From an uncultured Pseudomonadota bacterium (GTDB lineage Bacteria > Pseudomonadota > Gammaproteobacteria > Burkholderiales > Burkholderiaceae_C): DNA of 64,000 bases. This document shows positions 61,028 through 64,000 of the stretch, piece after piece (within the stretch, counting starts at the first letter, position 1; every line of letters begins with the position of its first letter). The position numbers and the translations under genes were made by a program. The notes below the pieces were generated by a model. The model ran no database searches, was not told the origin of the DNA, and saw nothing but the letters and a program-made list of their open reading frames with translations. The stretch covers positions 124,001 to 188,000 of the forward strand of contig CAMFIB010000002.1 in assembly GCA_945952465.1 (NCBI GenBank), read 5' to 3'.

Positions 61028-62443
61028 ATGAGCGTGCCGGACCCTTCCCTCGAACGACGGCGCCTGTTGTGGCTGGTGGCCGTCGGCTTCTTCCTGCAGT
61101 CGCTCGACGCCACCATCGTCAATACCGCGCTGCCGGCCATGGCCGCCGGCCTGGGTGAAAGCCCGCTGCGCATGCAGTCGGTGGTGATCGCGTATTCGCT
61201 GTCGATGGCGATGCTGATCCCGGCGTCGGGCTGGATCGCCGACCGCTTCGGCACCCGCCGCGTCTTCATGGGCGCGATCGCGCTGTTCTCGCTCGGTTCG
61301 CTGGCCTGCGCGGTCTCGAACACGCTGGGCCTGCTGGTGGCCTCGCGCGTGCTGCAGGGGCTGGGCGGCGCGATGCTGCTGCCGGTGGGCCGGCTGGCCA
61401 TTCTGCGCACCTTTCCGCGCGCCGAATTCCTGAAGGCGATGAGCTTCGTCACGATTCCCGGCCTGGTCGGCCCGTTGCTCGGGCCCACGCTGGGCGGCGT
61501 GCTGTCGCAGTACGCGTCGTGGCACTGGGTGTTCCTGATCAACCTGCCGGTGGGGCTGGCGGGGTTGGTGGCGGCGCGGCGCTACATGCCCGACTCGCGC
61601 ATCGAGGCCACCGGCCGTTTCGACGCCTTCGGCTACGGCCTGCTGGCCTTCGGCATGGTCGCGGTGTCGCTGTCGCTGGAGGGCAGTGCCGAGCTGGGGC
61701 TGCGGCAGAGCGTGGCGCTGGTGCTGGCGGTGGCCGGCTTCGCGTCGCTGGTGGTGTACTGGCTGCACGCCGCGCGGGCGCCGGCGCCGCTGTTCCACCC
61801 GTCGCTGTTCAGCGTGCGCACGCTGTCGGTCGGGCTGCTGGGCAACCTGTTCTGCCGGCTCGGCAGCGGCGCGATGCCCTTCCTCATTCCGCTGTCGCTG
61901 CAGGTGTCGCTCGACTACACGCCGCTGCAGGCCGGTCTCATGATGCTGCCGATCGCGCTGGCGGGCATGGCGATGAAGCGCTTCACCTCGCCGCTGATCG
62001 CGCGCCACGGCTACCGCAACGTGCTCGTGGTCAATACCGCGCTGATCGGCTGCGTGATGGCCAGCTTCGCGCTCGCCACGCCGGGCGAGCCGGTCTGGCT
62101 GCGCGTGCTGCAGCTCGGCGCGTTCGGCGCCTTCAACTCGCTGCAGTTCTCGGCCATGAACACCATCGCGCTGAAAGACCTTGACCCGGCCCGCACCAGC
62201 AGCGGCAACAGCCTGCTGTCGATGGTGCAGATGCTGTCCATGGGCCTGGGCGTGGCGGTGGCCGGCGCGGTGCTGGCCAGCGCCAGCCGCTACGCCGGCT
62301 CGGCCGAGGCGCTGCAGGCCTTCCAGATCACCTTCCTGGTGGTCGGCGCGATCACGCTCACCTCGGCGTTGGTGTTCTGGCAACTGCCGCCGGAAGCGCG
62401 CGTCACGCCGCCCCAACAGCCTGAGGTTTCCGGTCAGGGCTGA
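61028..62443 (+). CDS. MFS drug/solute exporter of the DHA2 (EmrB/MdtD) family
   Basis: The 471-residue product has about 14 membrane helices and the DHA2 landmarks LDATIVNTALPAMAAGLG (motif D1), GWIADRFGTRRVFM (motif A) and VSRVLQGLGGAMLLPVGR-type motif B (ASRVLQGLGGAMLLPVG). GPLLGPTLGGVL (motif C) is also present. It resembles E. coli MdtD. No membrane-fusion protein or regulator is adjacent, so it may work as a stand-alone exporter. The ATG at 61028 (MSVPDPSLERRRLLW) follows the erpA terminator by 24 bases. Confidence 0.92.
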   Translation: MSVPDPSLERRRLLWLVAVGFFLQSLDATIVNTALPAMAAGLGESPLRMQSVVIAYSLSMAMLIPASGWIADRFGTRRVFMGAIALFSLGSLACAVSNTLGLLVASRVLQGLGGAMLLPVGRLAILRTFPRAEFLKAMSFVTIPGLVGPLLGPTLGGVLSQYASWHWVFLINLPVGLAGLVAARRYMPDSRIEATGRFDAFGYGLLAFGMVAVSLSLEGSAELGLRQSVALVLAVAGFASLVVYWLHAARAPAPLFHPSLFSVRTLSVGLLGNLFCRLGSGAMPFLIPLSLQVSLDYTPLQAGLMMLPIALAGMAMKRFTSPLIARHGYRNVLVVNTALIGCVMASFALATPGEPVWLRVLQLGAFGAFNSLQFSAMNTIALKDLDPARTSSGNSLLSMVQMLSMGLGVAVAGAVLASASRYAGSAEALQAFQITFLVVGAITLTSALVFWQLPPEARVTPPQQPEVSGQG

Positions 62444-62451
62444 AAGGCAGG

Positions 62452-62527
62452 CCCCCACGTTCGCCCACTGCGTGTGGCTCTCTGCCCCCGGAGGGGGCTT
62501 TGCCGCCTTGGGAGCGGCCCGGCGGCG
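62452..62527 (+). repeat. Dispersed GC-rich repeat, family II copy 2
   Basis: CCCCCACGTTCGCCCACTG, CGTGTGG, CCCCCGGAGGGGG, GCCGCCTTGGGAGCGGCCC and GGCGGCG follow in the same order as in the copy at 6087-6161. It lies in the gap between the convergent MFS exporter and anmK genes. The C-run/G-run pair can form a hairpin and might serve as a terminator-like structure, though no T-run is present. Confidence 0.75.
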
Positions 62528-62536
62528 GCAATGTCT

Positions 62537-63664
62537 TCAGGCGGGGTAGATCGCGCCCAAGACCCGCGGACCGGCCGCCCCGGTGACCGACGGCAGGTTG
62601 CCCGGCAGGCCGCGCAGCGCCTGGCGCGCCAGCCAGGCGAAGGCGGTGGCCTCGACCTGTTGCGGCGGCAGGCCGGTGGCTTCGGAGCTTTGCACGGCGA
62701 CGCCGGGCAGCGCCTCGGCCAGCCGGCGCATCAGCTCGCCGTTCAGCGCGCCGCCGCCGCAGGCGTTCAGCACGCGGCAGCCCGGCAGCCAGCGCTTCAG
62801 GTCGTTGGCGCAGCAGGTGGCGGTGAGGGCGCAGAGCGTGGCCTGCACGTCTTCGGGCCGGCGCTGGGCGGGCAGGGAGGCGAGTTTGGCGTCGAGCCAG
62901 GCCGCGTTGAACAGGTCGCGGCCGGTGCTCTTGGGCGGCGGCTTGGCGAAGTAGGGCTCGGTCAGCAGGTGGGCGAGCAGGGCGGCGTCGGCGTGGCCGG
63001 TCGCGGCCCAGGCGCCGTTTGCGTCGAAGGGCTGGCCGCGATGCCGTTCACACCAGAGGTCCATCAGGCCGTTGGCGGGGCCGCAGTCGAAGCCGAGCAC
63101 GTCGCCGCCGGCCTTTCCGGGCAGCAGCGTGAGGTTGCTGATGCCGCCGAGGTTGAGCGCCGCCACGTCGGTGCCGGGCTGGCCGAACCAGCCGGCGTGG
63201 AAGGCGGGCACCAGCGGCGCGCCCTGGCCGCCTGCGGCGACGTCGCGGCTGCGGAAGTCGGCCACCACCGCGATGCTGCAGCGCTCGGCCAGCAGCGCGG
63301 GGCTGTTGATCTGCGTGGTGTAGCCCGCGCCGTCGAACTCGCCGGGCCGGTGCCGCACGGTCTGACCGTGTGCGCCGATGGCGGCCACGGCGCTCGCGCC
63401 CACGCCGGCCGTGGCCAGCAGCTCGGCGACCGCGTCGGCATAAACGGCGGTCAGCGCGTTGGCGGCGATGGCGGCGCGGTGCAGCTCGTCGGCGCCGCCA
63501 CGGGTGTTGAGCGCGGCCAGCTCGGCACGCAGCGCGGCGTCGAAGGGGGTGGCCGCATGGGCAATGACGCGCGGCCTGGCGCCGGAAAAATCGGCGAGCA
63601 CGCCGTCGACGCCGTCGATCGAGGTGCCGGACATCAGGCCGATGAACAGTTCGGAGGAAGACAT
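62537..63664 (-). CDS. anmK: Anhydro-N-acetylmuramic acid kinase AnmK
   Basis: AnmK phosphorylates and opens 1,6-anhydro-MurNAc in peptidoglycan recycling. The 375-residue product has the N-terminal ATP-binding GLMSGTSIDGVDGVLADF, GAHGQTVRHRP near residue 95, VADFRSRDVAAGGQGAPLVP near 130 and GCRVLNACGGGALN near 300. It is convergent with the MFS gene and is followed on the same strand side by a phosphatase gene 9 bases upstream, consistent with a short operon. It complements the GlmS/GlmU amino-sugar genes in the window. Confidence 0.96.
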   Translation of the reverse strand: MSSSELFIGLMSGTSIDGVDGVLADFSGARPRVIAHAATPFDAALRAELAALNTRGGADELHRAAIAANALTAVYADAVAELLATAGVGASAVAAIGAHGQTVRHRPGEFDGAGYTTQINSPALLAERCSIAVVADFRSRDVAAGGQGAPLVPAFHAGWFGQPGTDVAALNLGGISNLTLLPGKAGGDVLGFDCGPANGLMDLWCERHRGQPFDANGAWAATGHADAALLAHLLTEPYFAKPPPKSTGRDLFNAAWLDAKLASLPAQRRPEDVQATLCALTATCCANDLKRWLPGCRVLNACGGGALNGELMRRLAEALPGVAVQSSEATGLPPQQVEATAFAWLARQALRGLPGNLPSVTGAAGPRVLGAIYPA

Positions 63665-63673
63665 GCGGCGATG

Positions 63674-64000
63674 CTAAGCCAGTGTGAGGACTTGCCAGCC
63701 GCCGCAGGGCACGGCTTCTGCCGGCCAGTCGGCGGCGCTGCCGAGGGTGCGCGTGCCGGCGGCCCACAGGGCGGCGGCGCGGATCACGCCGGCGTGGGTG
63801 ATCCAGGCGGTGTCGCGGCCACCCGCACGGGCCTCTTCGAGTGCCGCGCCCACGCGCTGCAGCACGGCGCCGGCCGATTCCCCGCCGCCGGGGCGGTGCG
63901 TGGCGAAGTCGGCCGTCCAGGCGTCCACGGCGGGGCGGCCGATGTCGTTCCAGGTGCGGCCTTCCCAGCCGCCAAAGTGCATTTCGGCCAGCCGGGGGTC
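63674..64000 (-). CDS. Histidine phosphatase family protein, 5' end beyond window
   Basis: The visible C-terminal part reads DPRLAEMHFGGWEGRTWNDI, then WITHAGVIRAA near the end. The first block matches the E-x-x-F-G-x-W-E-G motif of CobC/phosphoglycerate-mutase-like phosphatases and the second carries the second catalytic His. The frame is open to the window edge, so the R-H-G motif lies outside. Alpha-ribazole phosphatase is one option. It precedes anmK on the - strand with a 9-base gap. Confidence 0.8.
   Translation of the reverse strand, partial: DPRLAEMHFGGWEGRTWNDIGRPAVDAWTADFATHRPGGGESAGAVLQRVGAALEEARAGGRDTAWITHAGVIRAAALWAAGTRTLGSAADWPAEAVPCGGWQVLTLA

Overview
The window is a GC-rich chromosomal segment of a beta-proteobacterium, most likely a member of the Comamonadaceae (Burkholderiales). 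This rests on the strong G/C bias at third codon positions, the circularly permuted type II secretion order (L-M-N-D-E-F), the rplM-rpsI / coiled-coil protein / bactofilin / erpA neighbourhood, and two families of short dispersed repeats of a kind I associate with this family. No rRNA, tRNA, CRISPR array or complete insertion sequence is visible.

Layout. 1-7432: the 3' part of a type II secretion operon (gspL to gspF). 7446-18476: a nucleotidase, an SbmA-type ABC exporter, a convergent unit with an esterase and queC, a TetR regulator, a secreted protein, an AraC regulator divergent from a two-subunit Mo-hydroxylase (iorAB-like), and a secreted protein made of two repeats. 18571-25842: a YhhQ-type queuosine-precursor transporter, then a Fur-box-led iron operon (small Cys protein, DUF2325-like, DUF3501, TonB receptor), a nuclease-like protein and a PQQ-type sugar dehydrogenase. 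25853-34663: Ku, an FMN reductase, several small envelope proteins, a Rad3-type helicase carrying an N-terminal nuclease-like domain, and a MerR-controlled flavodoxin operon. 35192-36034: a class D beta-lactamase, followed by about 860 bases with almost no recognisable coding content.

The accessory heart of the window is 36897-49928, on the + strand. It holds a six-component soluble diiron monooxygenase (toluene-4-monooxygenase/alkene-monooxygenase type) in tightly overlapping genes in the unusual order A-B-D-E-C-F. The reductase is of the BphA4 type. The last overlapping gene encodes a fusion of a ribosomal-protein-uL22-like domain with a MIP18/PaaD (DUF59) Fe-S assembly domain. Around it lie a glutathione S-transferase, three SnoaL/NTF2-like proteins, two DJ-1/PfpI proteins, an aldehyde dehydrogenase, a SphA-type outer-membrane channel protein and an ABM-fold protein. 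My inference is a complete uptake, oxygenation, epoxide/aldehyde-handling pathway for a small alkene or aromatic. It lacks the dehydrogenase and CoA-transferase genes of the isoprene pathway and any coenzyme-M epoxide chemistry. The island ends at a truncated AraC regulator, a YddG-type exporter and the 3' end of glmS, a classical integration site.

50983-64000 returns to core genes: glmS, an Lrp-type regulator, glmU, a lipoprotein, rlmJ, a porin, rplM-rpsI, a coiled-coil protein, bactofilin, erpA under a near-consensus IscR site, an MFS exporter, anmK and a phosphatase cut by the window edge.

A separate genome-scale feature is an approximately 60-bp AT-rich dispersed repeat (core GGCGCTGACT). 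It occurs seven times, mostly inside genes and always in the same reading frame for a given orientation. It supplies the signal peptides of GspD and of a second secreted protein, a leader before the Tat motif of the Mo-hydroxylase, and extra internal segments in GlmU and RlmJ.
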